Positions 1 through 6,495 of a DNA stretch of 20,051 bases are shown here, one piece after another. The notes beneath the pieces were generated by a model. That model saw only the letters and a list, made by a program, of their open reading frames with translations. It searched no databases and had not been told where the DNA came from. The position numbers and the translations under genes are program-made. The stretch covers positions 1-20,051 of the forward strand of contig JBBQVO010000044.1 in assembly GCA_038211505.1 (NCBI GenBank), in the 5' to 3' direction. This DNA is from JBBQVO01 sp038211505. GTDB lineage: Bacteria > Chloroflexota > Dehalococcoidia > DSTF01 > JACRBR01. Position 1 is the first letter of the stretch, and every line of letters begins with the position of its first letter.

Positions 1-518
1 AGGCGTGAGCCGAGGCCTTGCCGATTCGGGTCGTGCACGCATGGCGCCAGCCGCACAGCCGACGCGCGTACCCCACGCTCGGCGAGCGCGCTGGCGGTGT
101 TCTCCGACGCGACGCGGGGCAGTGCGGAGTTGGGCACGTCCTCTTCCGTCGCGAGGCGTCCCAATTGCGCCAGCGAGAGCAGGAGCGTCCCGCTGGTAAC
201 CACGAACGGCTTGCCGGAGCCTTCGAGCTCCGCGCCCATCGCTTCGACGGCCCGTAGATCGGTTGCCGCCGCGGCCGCAAAATCGGAAAAGTCGTTGGTG
301 AATGCGAGGTGGATCACGCCGTCGGACGCGGCGGCGCCTCGGCGAAGGCTTTCGACGTCGTCGAGAGCGCCGTGATGCACCTCGGCGCCGGCGGCGGCGA
401 GAGCAGCGGCCGAGGCATCCGAGCGGGCGAGCCCGACGACCTGATGTCCGGCGCCGATGAGCTCAGGCACGAGCGCCGAGCCGATGAAGCCGGACGCACC
501 TGTGACGAATACACGCAT
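1..518 (-). CDS. NAD(P)-dependent SDR-family epimerase/dehydratase, C-terminus cut by window edge
   Basis: Extended-SDR oxidoreductase resembling NAD-dependent epimerases. Translating the minus strand from the ATG at 518 gives about 172 residues with no stop before the window edge. The N-terminus MRVFVTGASGFIG has the Rossmann GxxGxxG dinucleotide-binding motif at residues 7-13. It is followed by an acidic stretch typical of the second beta strand, a VIHLAFTN segment, and FVVTSGT, where the Ser/Thr of the active site usually lies. GGAGG sits about 7 bases before the ATG, so the start is well supported. The catalytic YxxxK motif is not obvious in the visible part, and the substrate cannot be told. 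It lies 131 bases downstream of the larA-like gene on the same strand, but nothing links the two functionally. The family call is firm; the precise enzyme is not. Confidence 0.82.
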   Translation of the reverse strand, partial: MRVFVTGASGFIGSALVPELIGAGHQVVGLARSDASAAALAAAGAEVHHGALDDVESLRRGAAASDGVIHLAFTNDFSDFAAAAATDLRAVEAMGAELEGSGKPFVVTSGTLLLSLAQLGRLATEEDVPNSALPRVASENTASALAERGVRASAVRLAPCVHDPNRQGLGSR

Positions 519-649
519 CGTGAACCTCCAACTGATCAATGATCGTTACTGGCAACGTTAGGATGGCACGCTCGGCGCGTCCGGCGTACCTGATCCAAAG
601 AAGCTCTGGACCTGGAATCGTGTACGAGGCGCGCGATGGACGAACGGCA

Positions 650-1930
650 TTACGCCCCAACCACGGGCACCGTCAGCTGCCCGTACGGCAGCACGCACAC
701 TGTCGGTTCGCGGCCGACCTTGGCCTGCGTTTCTTCGAGTAGCGAAGCCAGCGTGACGTCGATGTCGGCGGCGTAGCGCAGGTGCGCGGCTTCGACGGTG
801 CTCCGGTCGAGGGAGGAGTGCAGGTAGACGTCACAGCGGGACTGCACCATCGCCTGCACCTGCGCCTGCCACTGGTCGTGGATCGTCGCGTGGTCTTCGC
901 GCGTAAAGCGGTCGAGGAGCGCGTCCGGTGATTGCTCGCTTCGCAACAGCTCGACGTATTCGGGGCCGCCGATGCCTTCTCGGCACTCGGCGACCAGGAG
1001 GATCGCGCCGCCCGTTGCGCATCCCTGCGCAGCGACGGACATCGCTTTCACGGTCTGATAGAAGTTGAGGTCGGCGGGATAGCCCATGTTCGTGGCGACG
1101 ACGAGATCGAACCGATGCGGGAGCGGGCGCTTCGCTTGCGACGCTGCTTGCGCGATCGCGGCGTCATGCGCGGCGACCATGTCGCCGGCGAAGACGCCGG
1201 TGATCCGTTTCCGTTCGTCGAGCGTGACGTTGAGGATGAACGACGGATCGGTCGTGAGCGCGACATCGCGCATCTGCTCAAAGATTGGGTTGCCGTCGGT
1301 GGTGCACCACGTCGACTTCGGATGGCCGATCATGCGGGCGGCGTGGTTGGACATGATGTCGGCGGCTCCGGCGATCGCGGGCAGCACTGCCTTGCCGCCG
1401 CCGGAGTAGCCGGCGAAGAGGTGCGGCTCGACGAATCCCGTAAGGATGCGCAGATCGGCGTTGAGGTAAGCGCCGTGCAGCCAGACTCCGACCGTGGGCG
1501 GGCCGAGCGCGTGGAATGTGAGTGACGATCGGTCACGCGCGTCGTGATCGATCACGCGGTAGCGCGACGTGATCGCATCGCCCAGGAATCGCTGATGCTC
1601 CTCCGGCCGCGAGACGCGATGCAGGCCGGTGCCGACGAGGATCGTGATGTCGTCGCGCCGAACGCCGGCGGCTTCCAGCGTCTCAAGCATCGGCGGCAGA
1701 ATGATCTGATTCGGCACCGGCCGGGTCACGTCAGAGACGACGATCGTCACCTTCTGCCCGGGCCGCGCCATCTGCGCGAGCGGCGGCCGGCCGTTCGGCG
1801 CGGCCAGCGCGCGACGGACGGCGGCGTCGGGGTCGGCGATCGCGGCGGCGGGCACGGGCGTCAGCACGGTCGCTGAATCGGGCACGGTTGCGTCGATCGC
1901 GCCTTCGCCGTAGGGCAGGGAGATCTTCAT
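650..1930 (-). CDS. larA: LarA-family nickel-pincer-dependent racemase/epimerase (DUF2088)
   Basis: This 426-residue protein belongs to the LarA family, which interconverts alpha-hydroxyacid stereoisomers such as D- and L-lactate using a nickel-pincer nucleotide. I see the N-terminal DUF2088 region (VVSDVTRPVP at 65-74), TILVGTGLHR with His104, EPHLFAGYSGGGK with His170 and Lys180, and His196 in the NHAARMIGHP segment. From memory, these match the Lactobacillus LarA residues His108, His174, Lys184 (cofactor anchor) and His200, with a constant offset of 4. The length also fits (about 424). The frame stays open upstream to 2173, but that extension is Arg/Cys-rich, overlaps the divergent gene and looks non-coding. 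TACAAT ends 7 bases before the ATG at 1930, which suggests a leaderless start. No larB, larC or larE cofactor genes are in the window. The substrate is unknown, since the family is broader than lactate. Confidence 0.9.
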   Translation of the reverse strand: MKISLPYGEGAIDATVPDSATVLTPVPAAAIADPDAAVRRALAAPNGRPPLAQMARPGQKVTIVVSDVTRPVPNQIILPPMLETLEAAGVRRDDITILVGTGLHRVSRPEEHQRFLGDAITSRYRVIDHDARDRSSLTFHALGPPTVGVWLHGAYLNADLRILTGFVEPHLFAGYSGGGKAVLPAIAGAADIMSNHAARMIGHPKSTWCTTDGNPIFEQMRDVALTTDPSFILNVTLDERKRITGVFAGDMVAAHDAAIAQAASQAKRPLPHRFDLVVATNMGYPADLNFYQTVKAMSVAAQGCATGGAILLVAECREGIGGPEYVELLRSEQSPDALLDRFTREDHATIHDQWQAQVQAMVQSRCDVYLHSSLDRSTVEAAHLRYAADIDVTLASLLEETQAKVGREPTVCVLPYGQLTVPVVGA

Positions 1931-1937
1931 CGAGGCA

Positions 1938-1943
1938 ATTGTA
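1938..1943 (-). promoter_or_regulatory. -10-like element of larA, leaderless type
   Basis: On the minus strand TACAAT lies 7 bases before the larA ATG, with no Shine-Dalgarno sequence between. A transcript from this box would begin at or next to the start codon. No good -35 is visible; TTGGCC occurs 15 bases further upstream. Confidence 0.55.
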
Positions 1944-2017
1944 TCGCGGTCGCGCACTGGCCAACGATCGCAAGGTATGCCGCGCGGCGATTTCCCGCAC
2001 TGCAACACGTCGCTGGC

Positions 2018-2023
2018 TACGGT
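2018..2023 (+). promoter_or_regulatory. -10-like element of the gntA-like operon, leaderless type
   Basis: TACGGT is followed by 6 bases and then the ATG at 2030. This favours 2030 over the in-frame ATG at 2042 and implies a leaderless mRNA with no room for a leader riboswitch. The -35 is unclear. Confidence 0.45.
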
Positions 2024-2029
2024 GGATGC

Positions 2030-2809
2030 ATGACAGGAACCATGACGGTCGAAACAGGCCTGTTCGAGACGGAGATTGCCCGCGAGAACAGCTGTTACGG
2101 CACATACGAAGACGGCGCGCTCGTGCTCGCGGTGACGAAGCAGCCGGCGCCGCCGCTCGCCGATCGCGTGCACTCAGCCTTTCGTGCGTTGGTGCTCGAT
2201 CCGGAGTTTCCGTGTGTCGGTGCGCGCTCGGCGTTGAACCAGAACAGCTACCGATTCGCGATGTACGGCGAGATGGATACCGAAGCATCGACTGCGGGAC
2301 TGGCGCGCGACCTGCATGCGTTCGTGCGCGAGCAGCCGGATATTGCCGGCGAGTTCACGTCGTTCATCGCCTGCTTCGAGGCGCCGAAGGTGCGCGATCC
2401 GGAGGAGTTCGAAGAGCTGCTCTGGGCGCAACTAAAGCGTCTGCATGAGATGGATCGCGGGCATCACGCGTGGGATCCGAGCGTGAGCCGCGATCCCGCG
2501 AACCCGCGCTTTTCATTCAGTTTTGGCGGGCGCGGGTTCTTCGTCGTAGGCCTCGCGCCATCGGGCATCCGCTGGGCGCGGACGTTTCCCTGGCCGATGC
2601 TGGTCTTCAATTCGCACGAGCAGTTCGAAAAGCTGCGCGCGACGGGGCAGTTCGGCCGCATCCAGGCGGTGATCCGCGATCGCGATGAAAAGCTCGAGGG
2701 CGATATCAACCCTAATCTCGCGAACTTCGGCGAGCACACGGAGGCGCGCCAGTATTCCGGACGCGAAGTCGGCGATGACTGGCGCTGCCCGGTGCGCTTC
2801 GATGAGTGA
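2030..2809 (+). CDS. YqcI/YcgG (GntA-like) heme-dependent N-oxygenase family protein
   Basis: This 259-residue protein has the hallmarks of the YqcI/YcgG family. Characterised members, as I recall them, are heme enzymes that oxidise guanidino or amino nitrogen (GntA in guanitoxin biosynthesis, RohS in azomycin biosynthesis). Visible signatures are DPEFPCVGARSA with Cys62, FSFSFGGRGFFVVGL at 161-175, an Arg-rich segment leading to PMLVFNSHEQFEKLR at 189-203, INPNLANFGE, and the C-terminal EARQYSGREVGDDWRCP. One oddity is residue 176: the family motif usually reads GLHP, but here it is GLAP. A position often occupied by His is therefore Ala. The start at 2030 is favoured by an upstream TACGGT; an alternative ATG at 2042 has AGGA before it. 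The 3' end overlaps the next gene by 8 bases, so the two are very likely cotranslated. The true substrate is unknown. Confidence 0.85.
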   Translation: MTGTMTVETGLFETEIARENSCYGTYEDGALVLAVTKQPAPPLADRVHSAFRALVLDPEFPCVGARSALNQNSYRFAMYGEMDTEASTAGLARDLHAFVREQPDIAGEFTSFIACFEAPKVRDPEEFEELLWAQLKRLHEMDRGHHAWDPSVSRDPANPRFSFSFGGRGFFVVGLAPSGIRWARTFPWPMLVFNSHEQFEKLRATGQFGRIQAVIRDRDEKLEGDINPNLANFGEHTEARQYSGREVGDDWRCPVRFDE

Positions 2810-3449
2810 GGCGAACGCCGCCGCAACGTCACTCGCGCCGCCGGCCGGCACGACCGGACGTCACGCGTCGCATCACATCGCGCCGCAGACGGGGTTGGCG
2901 TTGGAGCTACGAGCCGGTGACGTGCTGCGCGTGATCGATCCGCAGGGCGAGCAGGTGTCGGATCTCATCGCGTTTGCGGCGGGTGATCTGCGCGAGTGGC
3001 TGTCGTCGGGGCGTACGATCGACTACGCGAATTCGATTTATGTGACGACGAACGACGAGCTGTACTCGAATCGCAGCCGGCCGATGTTCACGATCGTCGA
3101 TGACACCGTCGGCCGCCACGACTTTCTGTTGACGCCGTGCAGTCCGCAGACGTTTGAACTGCTCTACGACGGCCACGCGGGCTATCACCCGAGCTGCTTC
3201 GAAAATTTGTCGACAGCGCTCGCGCCGTTCGGCGTCACGCCGGACGCGATTCCTACGACGCTCAACATCTTCATGAACGTCGAGCTCTCACGATCGGGTC
3301 AGCTGCACATAGGGCCGCCACTTTCGCGCGCGGGCGATCACATCGATCTTCGTGCTGAGATGGATCTCATTGTCGGTGTGACGGCGTGCTCGGCCGAGAA
3401 GTCGAACAACGGCAGCTTCAAGCCGATCGATGTAGAAGTGTTTCGGTAG
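2802..3449 (+). CDS. DUF1989 (urea carboxylase-associated / carboxyguanidine deiminase-like) protein
   Basis: This 215-residue protein belongs to DUF1989, formerly called urea carboxylase-associated protein. CgdA and CgdB of this family form carboxyguanidine deiminase in guanidine degradation. Family marks are LRAGDVLRVIDPQGEQVSDLIAF near 36-58, GRHDFLLTPCSP with His106 and Cys113, GYHPSCFENL with His129 and Cys132, TLNIFMNV at 153-160, and GDHIDLRAEMDLIVGVTACSA ending in Cys196. The conserved His and Cys residues are the expected metal ligands. The frame is open upstream to 2685, but the ATG at 2802, overlapping the previous stop by 8 bases, gives the normal family length. It is a single gene, whereas CgdA/CgdB act as a pair, and there is no carboxylase or hydrolase beside it. 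It may therefore act on the product of the upstream N-oxygenase rather than on carboxyguanidine. That role is inference. Confidence 0.87.
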   Translation: MSEANAAATSLAPPAGTTGRHASHHIAPQTGLALELRAGDVLRVIDPQGEQVSDLIAFAAGDLREWLSSGRTIDYANSIYVTTNDELYSNRSRPMFTIVDDTVGRHDFLLTPCSPQTFELLYDGHAGYHPSCFENLSTALAPFGVTPDAIPTTLNIFMNVELSRSGQLHIGPPLSRAGDHIDLRAEMDLIVGVTACSAEKSNNGSFKPIDVEVFR

Positions 3450-3472
3450 CGCGCACCTAGGTGAAGTGCGCA

Positions 3473-3501
3473 TTGCCAAGATGTTTTGCATCAGCTAGCA
3501 T
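3473..3501 (+). promoter_or_regulatory. Candidate sigma-70-type promoter of the cold-shock gene
   Basis: TTGCCA (3473-3478) and TAGCAT (3496-3501) are separated by 17 bases. If used, transcription would begin near 3508 and leave a leader of about 187 bases before the csp ATG at 3695. This resembles the long 5' leaders of cspA-type genes. Confidence 0.45.
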
Positions 3502-3636
3502 GGTTGGGTAAGTCCTCTTCGCGCAGTCCTCCAGCCGCCTCGGTTTACTCCGCAGCACTGACGACTCACGGATGTAGAGGCCCAAACCGGTATCTGGGAT
3601 GCCGGATGAGCGATCGTGTAGAACGTCTCAGTGCTC

Positions 3637-3655
3637 CGGCAGCCCCTTGCTGCCG
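3637..3655 (+). promoter_or_regulatory. Hairpin in the cold-shock gene leader
   Basis: CGGCAGC (3637-3643) pairs perfectly with GCTGCCG (3649-3655) around a five-base CCCTT loop, 39 bases upstream of the ATG. No run of T follows, so it is not a terminator. A role in temperature-dependent translation or mRNA stability is possible but unproven. Confidence 0.4.
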
Positions 3656-3694
3656 AACGGATAATTGCTGAGGCGACAGGAAGGAACGCAGTAC

Positions 3695-3910
3695 ATGGCA
3701 CAGGGACAGATCAAGCGTTTGGCGAAGGACCGGGGCTTCGGCTTCATCCGGCCGGACGGCGAGTCGGAGGACATCTTCTTCCACACGTCGGCCGTCACGG
3801 GCGGCGTCTTCGACAACATGAACGAAGGCCAGATGGTCGAGTTCGAGAAGGGCAAGGACGAGCGCGACCCGCGCAAGAGCCGCGCCCTCAACGTTCGCGT
3901 CATCAGCTAA
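3695..3910 (+). CDS. csp: Cold-shock domain protein
   Basis: A 71-residue single-domain CspA-family protein. It has the nucleic-acid-binding motifs RNP1 (DRGFGFIRPDG, about residues 12-22) and RNP2 (EDIFFHTSAV, about 25-34). Such proteins are cytoplasmic RNA chaperones that bind single-stranded RNA and DNA. The start is fixed by AGGAAGGA about 10 bases before the ATG at 3695; ten extra in-frame residues upstream are rejected. The basic loop before the last strand (KGKDERDPRKSRALNV) is normal for the family. The gene stands alone, with a long leader upstream and a strong terminator downstream. The family call is certain; which cold-shock paralogue it is cannot be told. Confidence 0.96.
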   Translation: MAQGQIKRLAKDRGFGFIRPDGESEDIFFHTSAVTGGVFDNMNEGQMVEFEKGKDERDPRKSRALNVRVIS

Positions 3911-3930
3911 TTCGGCTTCGACGCACATGC

Positions 3931-3963
3931 AAACGGCCCGAGATGCAAATCTCGGGCCGTTTT
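3931..3963 (+). terminator. Rho-independent terminator of the cold-shock gene
   Basis: A perfect 14-bp stem (AAACGGCCCGAGAT, 3931-3944, with its complement at 3949-3962) closes a GCAA tetraloop and ends in a short T run, 20 bases after the csp stop. The A-rich left arm gives T residues on the other strand too, so it could also stop transcription arriving from the convergent exporter gene. Confidence 0.93.
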
Positions 3964-3976
3964 CTATTGTCACGAA

Positions 3977-4003
3977 ACCACGGATTACGCGGATTTCACG
4001 GAT
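3977..4003 (+). repeat. Short dispersed intergenic repeat of the CACGGAT type
   Basis: ACCACGGATTACGCGGAT followed by TTCACGGAT lies between the csp terminator and the exporter stop. It has three GGAT-spaced units. I recall near-identical sequences in intergenic DNA of many unrelated bacteria. It is related in pattern to the CACAGAGG and CACGAAGG repeats elsewhere in this window. Function unknown. Confidence 0.5.
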
Positions 4004-4053
4004 GAGTTCTTATCAAGTTCGCTCAGAGTCCGCATCGTTGCCATGAATCTCTC

Positions 4054-6264
4054 CTACGACCCTCCACCACCCGCCGCATCAGCGGCCGCGACGGGCGGCC
4101 GTTCCGACGGCGCGTCGATGCTGATCTGGGGGATGACGCGATCGAGCCAGCGGGGGAGCCACCAGTTTCGGTCTCCGAGCAGCTCCATCGTCGCCGGCAC
4201 GAGGAAGAGGCGGACGACGGTGGCATCGACGAAGATCGCAGTCGCGAGGCCGATGCCGAACTCCTTGATCACGCGCTGATCGCCGAGAACGAACGTCAGG
4301 AAGACGGCGACCATGATCGCGGCCGCGGCCGTGATGACGCGCGCCGTCGCGGCGAGGCCGTGGCTGACGGACGTCGCGTTGTCGCCGGTGCGGAGATACT
4401 CCTCGCGCACGCGGCTGATCAGGAAGACTTCGTAGTCCATCGAGAGGCCGAAGAGGATGGCGAACATCATCATCGGCAAGAAGGTCTCGATCGGGCCTTT
4501 CTCAATCCCGAGGACGTTGGCGCCCCAGCCCCACTGGAACACAGCGACGAGCACGCCGTAGCTCGCGCCGATCGACAGCAGGTTCATGATCGCGGCTTTC
4601 GCGGCGACGATCACGGATCGGAAGACGACGGTGAGCAGCACGAAGCTGAGACCGATGACGCCGCTGAACAGAAGCGGCATGCGCGACGAGATGCGGTCGC
4701 CGGAGTCGATCTGGCCGGCGACGAATCCGCCGATGTAGACCTTCGCGCCACTGCCTGCGATGGCGCTCGGCACGACGGTGTCGCGCAGCGTATGCACCAG
4801 TCGCTTCGTCGCCGCGTCTTGCGGTGACGTCGTTGGGACGAGCGTGATGATCGCGATATCACCGCCCGGACTCAATGACGCCGGTGAGACTTCGGCGACG
4901 CCGTCGGCCGAGCGAAGGCTGGCGACGATTGCGTCTAGTCGATCCTTGCCGCCGCCAGAGATGTCGGTCGCCAGCACGAGCGGGCCGTTAAATCCCGGCC
5001 CGAAGCCTTTGGCCAGGAGATCGTAGGCGCGTCGGGTGTGTGTCGCCGGCGGGTCGTTGCCGGAGTCAGTGAAGCCGAGGCGCATCGAGAGCGCCGGCGA
5101 CGCGAGGAGCAGCAGCAATGCCGCGGCGCCTACGAAGTACGGCAGCGGGTGGCGTTGGATCATCTCGCTGAAGCGATACCACGAGCTCTGCGGGTCGACG
5201 CCCTCGCTCGAATGGAGGAACGGCAGGCGCCAGCGATCGACGCTATGGCCGGCGAGCGCGAGCACGGCGGGAATCAGCGTCACGGCGACGAGCACGGCGA
5301 TGACGACGATGATCGCGCCCGCGGAACCGAGCGCGGCGACGAATGGCAGTCCCATGAGGAAGAGGCCGAGAAACGCGACGGCGACGACCATGCCGGCGAA
5401 GATCACGCTGCGGCCGGACGTCGTCACGGCGAGTACGATCGAATCTTCGACGCTCTTGCCGGAGTGCAGGCCCTCACGGAAGCGGGTGACGATGAGCAAG
5501 CTGTAGTCGATGCCGACGCCGAGGCCGATCATCGCCGCAAACTGCGGGCTGAAATCGGGGAAGCTCGCCAGCCTCGCGGCGAGGCCGACGGCCGAAAAGC
5601 CGACGCCGAGCCCGAAGATCGCGGCCGCGAGCGGCAGCCCCATGGCGATCACCGAACCGAATGCGATGAGCAGGATAAGCACGGCGACGGCGAGACCGAG
5701 ATACTCGGAGCCGAAGGCGGGCCTCTGGTGCTGCTCTACAACGAGGCCACCTGCCTCGACCGTCAACCCGTTGCCGCTCGCGGCTTCGACGGCCTTGATG
5801 AATGTGTTGTAGTCGGCGCCTTTCACTTTGTTCGCGCGCGTCGACCAATGGACGACGGCGCGGGCGATCGTGCCGTCTTTCGAGACGTAGCGCGGCGTGT
5901 CGTAAGGCGACTCTAACGACGCGACGCCGGTCGTGATGCCAGAGACGGTATCGAGGACAGCTTGGATGCGCGGTCTGACGGTGGGATCGTTGACGCCGAC
6001 CGGCGCCTCGAATACGAGATCTGCGTTGTCGCCTGAGCGCGCCGGGAACTTGCTCGTCAGGAGATCGCGGGCGGTCTGCGACTCGGCGCCGGGTACCTTG
6101 AATTCGGTGACGTACGTGCCGCCGTAGAACATGTTGGCGAGGACGACGGCGACGAGCCCGACGACCCAGACGCCGATAACGCGCCAGCGGTGGTGGTACG
6201 AGAATCGCGCCCAGCGTTCGAGAAATGACTTCTGTGGTGCGGACGGTCGGCTGGAGCGTGACAT
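4054..6264 (-). CDS. MMPL/RND-family membrane transporter
   Basis: A 736-residue inner-membrane protein of the MMPL branch of the RND superfamily, which exports lipids or hydrophobic compounds using proton flux. Two homologous halves are visible. Each has an N-terminal helix (about 29-47 and 376-391), a large extracytoplasmic loop, then a cluster of helices. The proton-relay Asp-Tyr pairs are present in both halves: GLGVGIDYSLL (Asp253-Tyr254) and LFGLSMDYEVF (Asp610-Tyr611), each followed by the usual R-x-R-E-x segment. AGGAGAT six bases before the ATG at 6264 sets the start; the frame is open to 6327 without a better signal. The C-terminus ends in a Gly/Ala/Ser-rich tail. No lipid-synthesis, accessory-lipoprotein or regulator gene is adjacent, so the substrate is unknown. 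Confidence 0.93.
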   Translation of the reverse strand: MSRSSRPSAPQKSFLERWARFSYHHRWRVIGVWVVGLVAVVLANMFYGGTYVTEFKVPGAESQTARDLLTSKFPARSGDNADLVFEAPVGVNDPTVRPRIQAVLDTVSGITTGVASLESPYDTPRYVSKDGTIARAVVHWSTRANKVKGADYNTFIKAVEAASGNGLTVEAGGLVVEQHQRPAFGSEYLGLAVAVLILLIAFGSVIAMGLPLAAAIFGLGVGFSAVGLAARLASFPDFSPQFAAMIGLGVGIDYSLLIVTRFREGLHSGKSVEDSIVLAVTTSGRSVIFAGMVVAVAFLGLFLMGLPFVAALGSAGAIIVVIAVLVAVTLIPAVLALAGHSVDRWRLPFLHSSEGVDPQSSWYRFSEMIQRHPLPYFVGAAALLLLLASPALSMRLGFTDSGNDPPATHTRRAYDLLAKGFGPGFNGPLVLATDISGGGKDRLDAIVASLRSADGVAEVSPASLSPGGDIAIITLVPTTSPQDAATKRLVHTLRDTVVPSAIAGSGAKVYIGGFVAGQIDSGDRISSRMPLLFSGVIGLSFVLLTVVFRSVIVAAKAAIMNLLSIGASYGVLVAVFQWGWGANVLGIEKGPIETFLPMMMFAILFGLSMDYEVFLISRVREEYLRTGDNATSVSHGLAATARVITAAAAIMVAVFLTFVLGDQRVIKEFGIGLATAIFVDATVVRLFLVPATMELLGDRNWWLPRWLDRVIPQISIDAPSERPPVAAADAAGGGGS

Positions 6265-6415
6265 GCAGATCTCCTGGTCGAAGGCGGTTCGCATCGCAAC
6301 CGCTGTAGGTGTCGTATCAACGCTCATCGTACGGAAGCGAATCGCGGGTGAGCGGCACAGGACATTGTACGGTGCAGTCGCGTCGTTGGGCAGCGGCGTG
6401 GCGAGAGGGCGGTGC

Positions 6416-6428
6416 TAACGGTGCGTTA
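6416..6428. promoter_or_regulatory. Small dyad in the mmpL-ligA divergent region
   Basis: TAACG and CGTTA are separated by GTG between the two divergent genes. It could be an operator half-site pair or chance; no regulator gene is nearby. Confidence 0.2.
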
Positions 6429-6483
6429 ACTCTTTCGATCGTCGGAATCGCTGTCGCACGGGCCATGTTCGCGTCTCAATTCG

Positions 6484-6489
6484 TATACT
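6484..6489 (+). promoter_or_regulatory. -10-like element of ligA, leaderless type
   Basis: TATACT is followed by exactly six bases and the ligA ATG at 6496, with no Shine-Dalgarno sequence. Transcription would start on or next to the A of the start codon. No consensus -35 is seen 16-18 bases upstream. Confidence 0.6.
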
Positions 6490-6495
6490 CGGTCG

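Noticed and set aside
519..649. Promoter or regulatory site upstream of the epimerase
   Set aside because: TGATCA and AACGTT palindromes are present but no convincing -35/-10 pair is; only the ribosome-binding site is clear.
1931..2029. Guanidine (ykkC-type) riboswitch ahead of the gntA-like gene
   Set aside because: Only 99 bases separate the divergent starts and the -10-like box lies against the ATG, leaving no leader; no riboswitch motif was recognised.
1931..2173. 81-residue N-terminal extension of LarA
   Set aside because: It is low-complexity, overlaps the divergent gene, and the conserved family start is at 1930 with a -10-like box just upstream.
5038..5916. 292-residue plus-strand frame opposite the MMPL gene
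   Set aside because: Asp/Glu/Arg/His-rich antisense shadow of a well-conserved transporter.
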